Of a stretch of DNA of 64,000 nucleotides, positions 22,535-33,606 are shown piece after piece (the stretch's first letter is position 1; each line of letters begins with the position of its first letter). The notes below the pieces were generated by a model, which saw only the letters and a list, made by a program, of their open reading frames with translations, ran no database searches and was not told where the DNA came from. Where the stretch lies: positions 30,572,306-30,636,305 of the forward strand of contig OZ038385.1 in assembly GCA_964036045.1 (NCBI GenBank). The letters run 5' to 3'. The translations under genes were made by a program, and so were the position numbers. The DNA comes from Eutreptiella sp. 'Long Island Sound 2002'. Its lineage: Eukaryota; Euglenozoa; Euglenophyceae; Eutreptiales; Eutreptiaceae.

Positions 22535-25500
22535 TGAAGCGGTACCCAGAACCCCATGACCATGGTGGGGCATACAACCGGTCTCCGGTCCACTAACCCC
22601 ATGTACGGAGGGGAAGACGCCCGGTGAAGCCCGGTGAGAGCCCGGCAGGAGCGTGTTCCTTGCCGTAAAGGCCCCGTGACGGCATTCCGGCCACTTGGGG
22701 CATGTTACCATGTACCGGCAAACTGCCATTTGCCGGTATCTTACTATTTCACGCCAATCTGCCCCGCACCGCCTTCGGCCGTCGATTCGGCAACCTAACC
22801 CTAACAACAGATGTACGTAAGACGTGTTTGTGTGAGGAATCTGGGCATTTCAGCTATTAGCGGCCGCATCGGCAACCGATGCGTCGCCCGCTGAGATTTA
22901 CACATCAGAATATCAGGAATCAACAGGGTTTTTTTTTCATATTGTTTCCGTAAATTTTCACGCTCCCGTTCTGATGATCAATGTTTTGACTGCTGGCGGT
23001 TGGCTCGCGACTTTAGTGTAACCGCCAGTTTAACTATTATTTACAGACATTTGAGCGCAATCCGTGACGAAGACTCTAAAGTCTTCAGGAATTGCATTGA
23101 TGCATCTGCAATTTTCACATTGTACACTCGCAACCTTGATCCGAATTTTTCAGGATGTCGAAATCGGATTTTCGACTTCGACATCCCCGCACTTGATTTG
23201 ACCTCTTTCGAGTGGACCTACGTGCTTCCCTATGCACGAATGAACTTTCCTTTTGTCTTGCCCTCCATTTGTCTTAGAGATATGGGCAAAACAAAGTTGA
23301 TTTGTGAGGCCACTTGTGAGGGTCATATCTCGTGCTGCTTGCGAGGAATGACAATAAGAAAGCATGGGATGTATTCACAATACTTCCGACGTAATTTAGA
23401 AAGCTTTATACGCCTTGCGTCTCCACACGTGCGCGCTAGCTTAATGAATCATGGTCAAGAGGGTAGAGTTTGCGTTATAACTCTTTGGCCATGATATTGC
23501 GTGCGTTAAGATAACTTTCGAGTGTAGCGCGCGAGTGTTGGTGTTGCATAGGAACTTTCCTTGAGTTCCTATGAGCGATTGACACAACGTTATGCCCTTG
23601 GAGGGGCATGATATATCGTGGGGGGGGCTACCTTTTTGGGCAGTATGTGGTATGTGCCATGTGTTGTATTGCGTGCCCATTTGGCGGGTTTTGCTAAGAG
23701 CGATACAACCACCAATGGACCTCATATTGCACGAGGCCCTTCCTTATACTCCCCACGATCAATTGCGAGCCTAACCTTCGTGGAGGGAAGCTTGTGTGGC
23801 GATCCCAAAGCGATGCGTTGGGAGCAAGGTGTGTGTTTTGCAGTTTTCCATATTTTCATGTGCCCACTTGGGAAGTAGCGCTCGTCACCTTTCAAAGCGC
23901 CCCAAGTGGAGCACATATGTCGAATCCAAGGTCGTTGGGGTCAAGTCATTGTGTTTAGAAGGATTGGTCGATTACTCAATCCAACCGGAAGATATTTTAA
24001 TATATTTGTGCGCCTTTCAAGGCACTTTTGGGTGTTTTTTCGCCAATTTTGCCGTTTTTGGCCCGTCATGATGTCAAGTGGTGACCGTGTATCTCAACGT
24101 TGCGCCCAATTGACATCATGACCCAAGTATGTTTTGGGGGTACATACTTCGGTGCCCAACATATCTTGGACCCGGCGAATAACTCCTCCTGGGCTTGGCA
24201 TACCGTGGCCGCCATGTTGGCGATTCGGGACTATCCCAAATCATGGGCTCACTTGGCGACCCTGCCATTCCCAAAACCGAAAGAGTTGGGCGACGCCCAA
24301 AAGATATGTTGGACACATATGACTTGATACCAATCCTATGGCACACTCTGGTCCAAGTCGGGCATGTGCCTCACTTGCCCCAAACATGAGTGTGCGCATT
24401 TTCGGCCATTTTGAGCAGTTTTCCATGTTTTCTGCCCGCCGTGCACCATGTTCAGCCTCCTCGTGCACGCCGGACTCATGGACCAATGGACCATATATGA
24501 CATGGGTGTTATGGACATTGGTCCCCATGGTTCACACACCACGTGGGCGAGGCGGAGCAACCTTCGTTAGGGTGCTAGCCCAAAGTGAGTGTGGACAATT
24601 TTGCCATTTTGGCATTTGTGGACCCAATTGGGATTGTCACGACGCCTAGTGGCATGCAGATCTTTGGAAGCCAAGGGTATGGCAGTCTTTGTTGGACTCC
24701 CGGTAGATCCCATATGGAATGGCGGATCCGATCGCTAAGCCGGCGTGGAGATATACTATTGGGAGCACCCCCGAATTTTGGCTCATTTCGTGCAGCCAAA
24801 ATGACCCCCTTTTGGGACCCCAATTTCACCCCCCCACCCCGTGTGGTCAATTGGTGGCCCCATATCTCTCCGCCCACAGGGAGCCTGGACCTAATTCGAA
24901 GTTGTGCCCTCAGATAAAGGTCTTAGGTCCTGTCTCCTATCCTGTGAGCCATTGGCCTTGCCCTGGCCGGGCGAGCCACGCGTGAGAATGATGCCAATTT
25001 TGGTGATTTTGGCATCATGACCCCACTTGAGGAACCCGTGGTGCCCTGATGCCGGGACCTCAGAGGGCACCAGGTTGGGTGAGGGCTCCAGACAGTTCGT
25101 ACTCGAAGGGCATAGGGTCAGTTGCCTCGTCCCTACCTCTGGCGGGTCCAGACGAGGGGTCAATTTTGGAGATTTTTGAGCTAATATCAGCTTGGCCTGA
25201 AACAGCCCATTTTCAGCTACCAACTCCTAGGGGATAATGGCGGGGCCATATCCCTGGCTCAGAGGGGGATTGGGACCTGCCGTTAGAGGAGCATGGGGGG
25301 CCACTGTCGCTTGGCCTTGGAGCTACTTGGTTCTCAGGAACTCGCCTGTGGCTGGGCGGGACACCTCCCCTATTGGCAGGGTTTCAGGGTCCGGACTGAG
25401 CAGGGCATGGGTTGTGTTTGAGCCCCCGCCCCCACCAGCCACTGAGAGGGTCGGACCTGGGATTGGGATATGAGTTGGGACTGAGTGTCTATTGTCCTCT

Positions 25501-25723
25501 GATGCCCTTACCCCAGTCCAGTCCTAACCCTATGTGTACATATCCTGATGTGTTGCTGTACATACTTTTGTTCCCTTGTTTCAGAGTGGCAAGGATCCTG
25601 AAACGCTTTGTCACATGACACGAGCGCAATGATGCCCCTGTGAGCGTAGTGCTTTGTCTGCCTGCTCACTTGTGCGTGTCTACCGCAGCGTCCCGTGGCC
25701 AGGCCCCCCACGGGAACGCGTCA
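22535..25723 (+). repeat. Element B 3' LTR
   Basis: About 3.19 kb, TGAAGCGG to GCGTCA, matching the 5' LTR apart from substitutions, small indels and the absence of the 1.1-kb non-LTR insertion. This copy shows the empty site for that insertion (TTTCGAGTGGACCTACGTGC near 23210). Confidence 0.93.
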
Positions 25724-26063
25724 GGAGATTACGTCTTGGTTCAACGGTTTCAAGGAGTGACAGCTGCAGAGAATGAGGGAACGGTCTTTTACGGGCCGTA
25801 CTTGGTTACTGGCGTGACAGGAGGAGGCATCACAGCGCGCTGTTCACCAACGCTAGGCGGCGAAGTCAACGTGGCGCACAAGTACCTCAAGCAGTGGCCG
25901 TTGTCACTCAGCGTGAATCCTGACTCTGAATCAGATGAAATTGTGGCTGAAGCAGCGAACGAAGATGAAGAACAGGAAGCTGAAGAGACAGACCAAAGAG
26001 ACGTGAGAGACGAGGCGGGACAGAGTCTGTCAGTGTAGGATGTCAAGGAGATGCACGCGCAAG
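25724..26063 (+). pseudogene. Element A pol, integrase C-terminal continuation
   Basis: After one GGAG copy the frame continues as GDYVLVQRF, then YGPYLV and RCSPTLGGEVNVAHKYLKQW, which correspond to the GPY-like module of E2 (YFGPYKI, RCSPRLGG). An acidic tail follows, a TAG at 26036-26038, and then DVKEMHAQ in the same frame, which aligns with the sequence just before the chromodomain of E2. The frame is cut at 26063 by the LTR-like repeat of element C, so the chromodomain of A is predicted to lie beyond the right end of the window. Confidence 0.8.
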
Positions 26064-26353
26064 TGCAATAGGATTGGCTTTCCCCCTTTGGGTTACCCCC
26101 CCCCCGCATCGGTCCCAAGACCGATCCAAGCCCCCCACACAGACAACATACCCTTGGGGTGGGATGCAGTAGATCCTAGGGGTGCTGAATTACTCCTTTT
26201 CTGGCCTGGTGCGCGCGCGACACAAATCGCGATCGGGCGTGAGCCTACTCAGTTTTAATTTTCAAATTGGAATTTCTGTGGGTCTGAATTTACGGGATCG
26301 TGGATTTCTGTGGTTTTAGACCCATAAAATTTGATTGGTGCTCTTGGTTTGGT
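26064..26353 (+). repeat. LTR-like repeat of inferred element C, left copy
   Basis: It starts TGCAATAGGATTGGC and matches 63710-64000 for the full ~290 bp visible there. The right copy is preceded by a polypurine tract, the expected place for a 3' LTR. The true right end of this left copy cannot be fixed because the right copy runs off the window; it may continue beyond 26353. If these are LTRs, 26059-26063 (GCAAG) should be the target duplication. Confidence 0.6.
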
Positions 26354-26779
26354 GTGAGGGGCTGATTTTGCCGTTCACACATGTTAGAGGTCCGACACAC
26401 ACGAATCTTTGTCGCCGTAGCGTTGCTCGTGGTGTAGAGTAGTCAATTGTGTCGCCTTGGTATTAGTAAAAAACTGAGTGTCTATTTGTTGTGCTCTTGT
26501 TTGTATGTTTACTTATCTATTTCATAGATAAGTATAAGAGGACATTACGTAAGGGTTATTGTTCGAATGTTATGTGACACTCAATGTGAGAGAACTTCAA
26601 AAAGGATCAAGAACAAGTTTGGAAAGTGTCTTTGCTCGCCTTTGTCATTGTGCATTTAGTTTGATTGAGGTTTGTGGTGTCCATCCATGTACCATGCTAA
26701 AGAATAGACATCCTTGGTCATTGGCAAGTTGGAACTTTTGGATTTTGAGTTCAAAATCTTTCAAAATATCATTGGGAGA
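26354..26779. other. Unassigned AT-richer stretch
   Basis: Probably the rest of the left element C LTR and its leader. I see no convincing primer binding site, ORF or repeat here. Confidence 0.4.
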
Positions 26780-28990
26780 AAGTTATTTGACTTGACCTAC
26801 ATGGGAGATCCTTACAATCTTATACTTATCTTATGGTGGAGATGGATGGAATCGACTTCTTGCTCTTTCCCAAGACAACATTGGTTTGGTGAAGGTTATC
26901 ACTCCTTCTCGCACTTCCCCCAATCCAGTCTTGGCAAAATATTGAATTCGCAAAGAATTCTTGAAGGTCACCAACACCCTATTTGAAGGTCACTCGACTC
27001 GAATTTACATGGGTTCAAATTTATTTCGACCTCTATGACGACCTCATGCTCTTTGCCAAGACTACATTTTTTTTTTAGACATGGCGGTTTCCCGCCCAAA
27101 ACATCATCACAAACTGCTCACAATGCGAGGTTCCTCGAAGGACAGCCGCGGGAATGGAACCTGTACAAAAAGATCATGCCACTGTAAATTTCCCTGGGTG
27201 CAAAGCACTGCCAAGTGAGGCACCAATAGCGTAGGGAGAGTGACAAATGGCAATCAAACGTTGCTGGGCTACCAACAGGAGAGGAAGCAGTTTGAAAGGC
27301 GTGATGAAACTAAAAGAGATAGGGCATGACCAGAGTCCTGTTGGAGTAACACTTCTGGATCGTCAGAAGAATGCAGTGGTCTGTAAGACTGAAAAAGAAC
27401 CTGAGCTCTGTGACAGATGGATCATCCCAGGGAGACAGAGTCTACAGGTGAGCAGACATATAAACAGGGTACAAGGGCTTGAAGCTGGGAAACAGGGTCA
27501 TCTGCACAAAGACAAAAAAAATAGAAAGTAAATAAATAAGGGCCTGGGTATGCAGGTTCCAGTGAAAATGGGGTGCCTGTTTGTCTGGATTCTCTGAAAG
27601 ATCCAGTGGTCTGTAGGACTGAAAACGTACCTGAGCTCTGTGACAGATGGATCATCCCAGGAAGACAGAGTGCACAGATTTGCCAAGACTACATTGGTGT
27701 GGTGAAGGTTAATACTCCATTTGGCCGTTTCTTGCACTTCCCCCAATCCATAGTGGGCGAACTATTTAATTCGAAAAAAAGACTTTCTTGAGCCCACACC
27801 CTATTTCGAGGTCGCTCGACTCGAATTTGCATGAGTTCGAATTTATTTCGACCTCTATGGCACACATTTTTATGGTTTTTGTTGGCCTATTTTTGACATT
27901 TGTGGCCAGTTTGCATGTGTGCACATTATGCATGTTCCCCCAAGTGCTACAGGTGAGGTTGTTGAGTTCGAAAAAATTATTTTCCAACACCCACATCCTT
28001 TTTCGAGGTTGCTCGACTCGAATTTGCATGAGTTCGAATTTATTTCGACCTCTATTGCACACATTTTTCTGCTTTTTGTTGGCCTATTTTTGCCTTTTTG
28101 GCGATTTTGCATGTGTGCACATTGTGTGTGTACCCCCAAGTCACACAACAAGTGGTGTAGACTTTGAATAATCACGAGGTGTGTACACCCACCCTATTTG
28201 AGAGTCACTCGACTCAAATGTGTTTGAGTTTGAATTTTTTTCGATCTTTATTGCATACTTATTTGGGCTTTGTTTTGGTCATTTTTGTCATATTTGGCCC
28301 TTTTTGACACTTCTTCACGTGTCACTTCCCCCAAATTATTTTGGGTTGGGAAACTAAGCCCAAATAAATTCGACAAAGGGGCACACACTCTTTTTCGAAT
28401 ATGCCCCACTCGAATATGCATGATTTCTAATTTATTTCGAACTCAATGGTACATATCTTTAGGATTTGTTTTTGCCATTTTTGACATTTTTGGCCATTTT
28501 TAGCATTTCCTCACGTGTCACTCCCCCCAAATTATTTTGAGTTGGGAAACCAAGCCCAAATAAATTCGACGAAGGGGCATAGACCCTATTTCGAATATGC
28601 CCCACTCGAATATGCATGATTTCGAATTTATTTCGAACTCCATTGTACATATTTTGAGGCTTTGTTTTGGGCATTTTTGACATTTTTGGCCAATATCAAC
28701 ATGTATTGATATGCTACGACCCCCAATCTTTTTTGGAATGGTGCATCAAGCCCAAAAATATTCGAAAAGGGATCATGAACCCTATTTCGAATGTGCTTGA
28801 CGCAATTATGCACATGGTTCGAATTCATATGAGTGCATTGACCCATTTTTTTAATGATTGTTTTGGTCACTCTTTGGCCCTTTTTATCAATATTTGGGCC
28901 ATAGTGACCAAATTAACATATCAAGGTATCCATTGCCCCTATTTTGAGAATGCCGGTCGCGATGAGAATAGTGGTGAGGCTTGAGAAAAT
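26780..28990 (+). repeat. Degenerate ~196-bp satellite-like tandem array
   Basis: A block of the form CCTATTTCGAGGTCGCTCGACTCG recurs at about 26978, 27800, 27997, 28193, 28388, 28585 and 28780, i.e. near 196-bp spacing outside the non-LTR insertion. Each unit also carries TTCGAATTTATTTCGA, a GCATTTTTGACATTTTTGGCC-like stretch and ACTTCCCCCAA. The units drift apart along the array, showing an old array. The region is AT-rich compared with the GC-rich element B. Confidence 0.82.
27069..27678 (-). mobile_element. Non-LTR retroelement copy, shorter copy
   Basis: Inserted in a satellite unit with a 17-bp duplication TTTGCCAAGACTACATT at 27052-27068 and 27679-27695. A T run at the left end is the poly(A) tail on the minus strand. 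It matches the 3' part of the copy at 7855-8955 (for example ATGGCGGTTTCCCGCCCAAA) but ends earlier, which fits 5' truncation during target-primed integration. Two internal segments each contain CAGTGGTCTGTA...GACTGAAAA and TGTGACAGATGGATCATCCC. Confidence 0.85.
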
Positions 28991-30609
28991 GCGAATGACC
29001 CTTTAATTTTGATTTTTCCGTTAATTTCACACGCTTTCTCCTTGCCCAACCTACTCACCGCATGCACCCTTTGTGATTTTTTCCTCAACCTACTACATGC
29101 TCAAGGAGGGGTTTTTTTTTATCATCAAGGACTGTATATTAGAGGATGACACCTTGGTTGAAGCCTTGTATTTACATGTGGGAGTGTGGTATGTGTTTGG
29201 ACCTAACCTTTCCCTATTGCCTCCAAGTCTCGCGAGACCTCCTGTTTGTCTCTATTTTTTCCCCCTATCTTTGGCAAGGAGGGCCCATCCTCTTGGGATG
29301 TGGGATGCCACATTTAAGTTGGTCTTCTTCAATTTACTGGCGCGACTTGACTTTTCATGGATGCTACTCTCCCCACATCACACACACACACAAGCATACT
29401 CACATACACGTGTGTTTGCCCCGCCTAATCTTCTTGTGAGATGTCATTTAAGCTTGATGGCCCTCTTCCTCTTTGCCTTCTCGCCATATGTCCAGCACCG
29501 AGCACGGGGCTTGGTGACTGCACGGCGCGTTCGGCGAACGCCCACAACCTCCATTCCTACGGGGACCGGTGCTAAATGGACCATTCCTGGTGTCCCCCCG
29601 TTGATGCCGATCTACGGGCACCTGAGGTGCGGTATATGCCGGTTACAGGTGGTCATTCACCCCTCCTACACGTGAGCTGTCTGTAGAACAGGGTCAGGGG
29701 ATCCGCTGCACTTCGGCCGTGATGTGATGTGGAGCCGCCGACACACAAACAAATCAAGTCTTGGGTGTGCATTGAGCTTGTCTGGTTTGGTGTTTTCCTT
29801 TCCCCCCTAACCCCCCATTTGTCCTACGCTCTTCTGCTTGGTCACATCCACACCAACCTGTATGACTGTAGTTCCATACCAGCCCGGAGAGAGCCATGGC
29901 CCATCCGCATGGCCATAAAAGATATGAGGTTATGTGAGTTGTTGTCTTTTGGGTCCTGAGGGCCCGGGAGGGCAGGTGCAGGCCACGTGAGCTGTCTGTA
30001 GGAGCTAGGGAGCCCACTGCACTTCGGCCGTGAGCTGTACCCCCCCCCCCCATGACGTGCGGTCAATATTTTTTTCCCTCACTGGGTACCGCCGCAGCAG
30101 GCCCCCGCCAAGACGGCCCACGCCACCGTCTTAGGGGCAAGGGGCTCGCCGGAATGTGCTGTGGTGAGCCCAATGGTGAGATGCAGCGTGTAGGTAAACA
30201 AGACCCCCCCAACCGAACCTTGCTTGGTGTGCCGTTGAGCCGAGAGTGAGTCTTGTGGCCGGTACCCTCCCCCCCATGGTATGCAACTGAAGGTAGTACT
30301 GCTGTGTGAGCTCTGTTTTCTGCCACGTCCATTTTGGTTGCCGACGGGTAGTCAAGTGCGGCTACGGGGGCGATGGAGGTAGGGTTGAGTTGGGCCCCCA
30401 TGTGTGACCTGCGGCAGATATCCCGCCAGGAGAAGGCCACGTGGTGTTCAGCTTCTGCGGGCCCATAACACCCCATATATTCAGGTGCAGTGGTCGCTAA
30501 GGCCGTGAAGCCGTACTTGGGGTAGCACTGGGAGGGTGTGTAAGGACGGTACACCTGCGGGTTGTGTTGCTGATTCCTGATTTTTGGCTTTTCTCGTGTT
30601 CCTGACGCC
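28991..30609. other. Noncoding interval left of element E1
   Basis: No domain is recognisable. It holds a short CA microsatellite (29379-29396) and a direct repeat: CACGTGAGCTGTCTGTAG at 29669-29686 and 29984-30001, each followed about 15-30 bp later by CTGCACTTCGGCCGTGA. It may be interior sequence of element C. Confidence 0.5.
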
Positions 30610-31319
30610 AGTAAGAAAAAGTCACTGCCATGTCTTTCTTGGAGGGCTTGATCCAGGCCAAGCCCCCCTTAAAACCCTTTTGTTGATGCTAAGACTGACT
30701 TAAGTATTTTTATCCCTCTTTTGAAACCTAAAGTACACTTTCTCAAAGTAACTAGGGTTGTAAACCTAGCCCCCCCATGAAGTTCACCCCCACCACTCAA
30801 CTGAGCGGAGGTACCTTCCTTCATGGAGGATATACCGAAAAAAAATAGGCATTTCATGCTTTACGCCTTGGAGGTTAAGCCTAGTGGTCTCCCACCCCAA
30901 GACCCCTATACTCAATTGTTTCTACCACTTATTGTGGTTCTACCTTTGAACTGTTTCTGAATTCAGTTGCTTGGCCAAGTCATTTTCTGTGTTGGCCTGA
31001 CATCTATGCCCCACATTCCTAACCAGCACCATTTCACCCAAAAGAGTGCACATGAAGTGCCTGATGCTATCTTGGAGGCCAGAGTCAGTCCAGTTTTCAT
31101 ATAAAATATTTTGTATTATCCATTTGTGATTGAATCTTTGTGTTTATACCTGCATTGTCTATCTGCAGCCCTTCTGTGTTACACTGGATTTCAAAACTAT
31201 TCATTGATTCGATCCACATCCTGTTCTTGCTCTACTTGCTGCTTTGGTTTTGGTTTTCACCTTCAAAACCTGCAGGATTTCATCAACATATCTAGGGCAC
31301 TAATCAAGGACATCTTTCT
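30610..31319 (+). repeat. Element E1 5' LTR
   Basis: 710 bp, starting AGTAAGAAAAAGTCACTGCC and ending CATCTTTCT. The start is the same as that of the E2 LTR (AGTAAGAAAAAGT), and the end CTTTCT is also shared, giving unusual AG...CT termini. A TATA-like CATATAAAAT lies near 31098. Confidence 0.88.
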
Positions 31320-31330
31320 GGTAGCAGAGA
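31319..31330 (+). promoter_or_regulatory. Element E1 primer binding site
   Basis: TGGTAGCAGAGA adjoins the LTR end (the T is shared with the last LTR base). It is complementary to an initiator-Met-type tRNA 3' end apart from its last base. E2 and E3 have TGGTAGCAGAGG in the same place. Confidence 0.85.
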
Positions 31331-31401
31331 CAGTCCCTTGTGAGCTTTGGAACCGACCCTGAGAAGAAGTGCAGCACACAAAGCTCAACAACAAGTTCAT
31401 C

Positions 31402-33606
31402 ATGTCCACGCCAAGCGTCAGGACCTGGCCCATAAGAACTGTCCAAGTACAAATGGGCAGCATGGCCCACCCTATGAGTGAACCACCTTACCGAGCTCCA
31501 CATCTCAGTGTCGAATCTGGGTCCCAAGGAGATCCAGATCGCAGAAGGGCGGAAGAAAATACAATCCTTACCACCGAGGCCTTAGCGGCCCACGGTGGAG
31601 ACAGCCTTCATCATCTCCACAGGCGCGTAGCAGCCTCAGTCTCCCGATCCGCCTGTCCGGCATCATCCTCAACAGCGATTGGAGGCCCTGAGGAATACGA
31701 GGAACTGAGGAAGAAAATGGATGAATACATCCTCCATGAGGAGTACTACAAATCCATTCGTGGAGAAGATGGGGAGGAGCCATTGGCAGTACACGGATCC
31801 AGACCACGTACAGACCTAGGGTCCTACACGCACTCTGGCCCGCCGTCCGACAGAGCCGAGACAGCATCCCTGCCAAGACGACCGAGACCCGAGTGTCCAA
31901 GAGCATGTTGTCCAACCCCAAGGGCTCCCGAAGTAGGCCCGACTCGAGTTGAGGGACAAAATCATCCAAGGCCAACCTACGGTACCCTGGACCATACGGC
32001 CGAACTGCTGGCCAAACTTCTGTCTTGATCAGAAGATCCAGATGTGACGGCCCTATCGGAAGCCATTAAGGCGAAACTGGGTATTGCAGAACCCTTACCC
32101 AAGCCAGAGTTGTCCTCTCCCTCCCCCGGACTGAGTACCCTGGCCGAAGATCTTAAGAGATCAAGGGTCTCAAGGCTGTTGCCTAAGGTCACCTGCCCCA
32201 GCCCCTTTCACCCCCGTGCCAGGACAGTGCCCAAGGCTGAACTACAAGACGTGCCTGTGACAGAGACTGAGAAAAGAGGGCTGTCAGCCCTGGCACCTCC
32301 TGCCGGCGTATCGCCTTCTGGCCTAACTCCGGGGGCTGGGAAGACGGGCAGACCTATTGCCCAGGCAAACATCCAGCTGGAACTGCCGGAGTTCGACCCC
32401 AAAAATCTGCCCAAATGGGCAGAAGAATATGCTGAGTTTCTTTTGCTGACTGGCCAATCCCATGTGGATGTGGCCACCAAATGCTCACTGCTGAAACGCT
32501 CATGCAAAACAAAAATTTTGCAAAAAAAGGTGAATCAGATTGTGAAAACCTGTTCCACCTGGGCAGAGGTACTCCAGAGGTTGGAGAAAACGTTCCCAGT
32601 CTATGAGACTGACCTCAGTGTGCGCACGCAGATAGAAGAGCTACCTATGCTCCCTGAGTTTCCATCCGCTGCGCGAATCTCTGAATACGTGTGCGACTTG
32701 GAGTATCTGTTTTCGCAGATGAACCTGGCCTCCTACGGAGCCACTGAAACCCACCTGTGGCTCATGAGTAAGATCCCCCAACGTACGTTGGATGAATGCC
32801 GCTCTACCTCTGAGAGGCAGAGTCGGACCCACTCGTACGATGAACTGGTGGACCTCCTGATTGAACTAGCTCTTGAGAGGGAGAATGACTCCCACATGGA
32901 GGAATTCCTCAAGAAGCACTTGGGTTGAGGGGGTAACCCAACCCCCGAATGTGGCGAAGGGAAAGGGGCTAAAAATCCCACTAACGCCAACCAGGGAGGT
33001 GGTAAAGGAAGGGGTAACCTACGTGCCATGAATGAGGTTAAACCTGAGGCAGGTAGACCCCCTTTGTTCTACTGCAAACCTGTCAATGACAAGGGGGGGC
33101 CTTGTCATGCCCCTGACTGCGATCAACGCAGTAGCTGTATGCTGCAGATGAAACGACAGCAGCATACCAAGGATGGGAAACCTGTGACCTATCAGGATCA
33201 TTTTAGGTGTACCATCACATGTGGCTATTGTGGCAAACGTTGTCACTGTGAAGACGAATGTCACATAAAGAAACGCGAGAGTGATAAACTTTAGCGTCAG
33301 GAGGCCGAACGCCAGAAGACCCAAAAGCCCACCAAAAACCCCCAGAATGGGGATAAAGGTGGTAAAGGAGGTGGCAAGGGGGTTGGCAAAAATGGACCCC
33401 CTAACCCCCAGAGGCGCTCATCAGCGCCCGTTGCTACACCCTCTCCTGCTGATACACCCCCTCCTGCCGCGGGTGATCCCAAGAAGCGCCCTCAGAGGGA
33501 TAACGCTACCCCTGAGGGGAATAACTCCAAGAAGAGGCGCTTGGCCTGGATGGCCAGGTCCCTCATAGCTGCAGGGGTGGATGTCAAGTTCCCTGATGAG
33601 GAGTAG
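31402..33606 (+). pseudogene. Element E1 gag pseudogene, ending at the gag/pro stop
   Basis: One frame from the ATG at 31402 to TAG at 33604-33606, with internal stops at 32026 (TGA), 32926 (TGA) and 33292 (TAG). The N-terminal third is low complexity. A capsid-like segment runs from about 32350 (ANIQLELPEFDPKNLPKWAE) to 32900 and matches the gag of E2 (VVNLPEFTGKDLSEFAENF). The nucleocapsid has an upstream Cys/His-rich stretch and a CCHC zinc knuckle C-GY-C-GKRC-H-CEDE-C near 33220-33262. A basic Pro/Gly/Lys tail ends KKRRLAWMARSL...FPDEE. The final TAG is at the same place as the TGA that ends E2 gag, so it may be a natural readthrough stop, unlike the three internal ones. Confidence 0.82.

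Larger units (their letters stand above)
7159..25723 (+). mobile_element. Element B: chromovirus-like Ty3/Gypsy retrotransposon with ~3.2-kb LTRs
   Basis: Two long direct repeats (7159-11447 and 22535-25723) start TG and end CA and flank an internal region with gag, protease, RT, RNase H, integrase and chromodomain. A polypurine tract lies directly before the 3' LTR. The insertion site is in the integrase C-terminus of element A, with GGAG on both sides (7155-7158, 25724-25727). A fifth base does not match, so the duplication is 4 bp or 5 bp with one later change. Omitting B plus one GGAG restores the frame of A. Pol has indels, so this copy is dead on its own. The 5' LTR is longer only because of a ~1.1-kb non-LTR insertion. 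Confidence 0.92.

Noticed and set aside
29073-29675. 200-codon ORF in the interval before E1
   Set aside because: No domain, no homology within the window, mixed composition; random open frame more likely.
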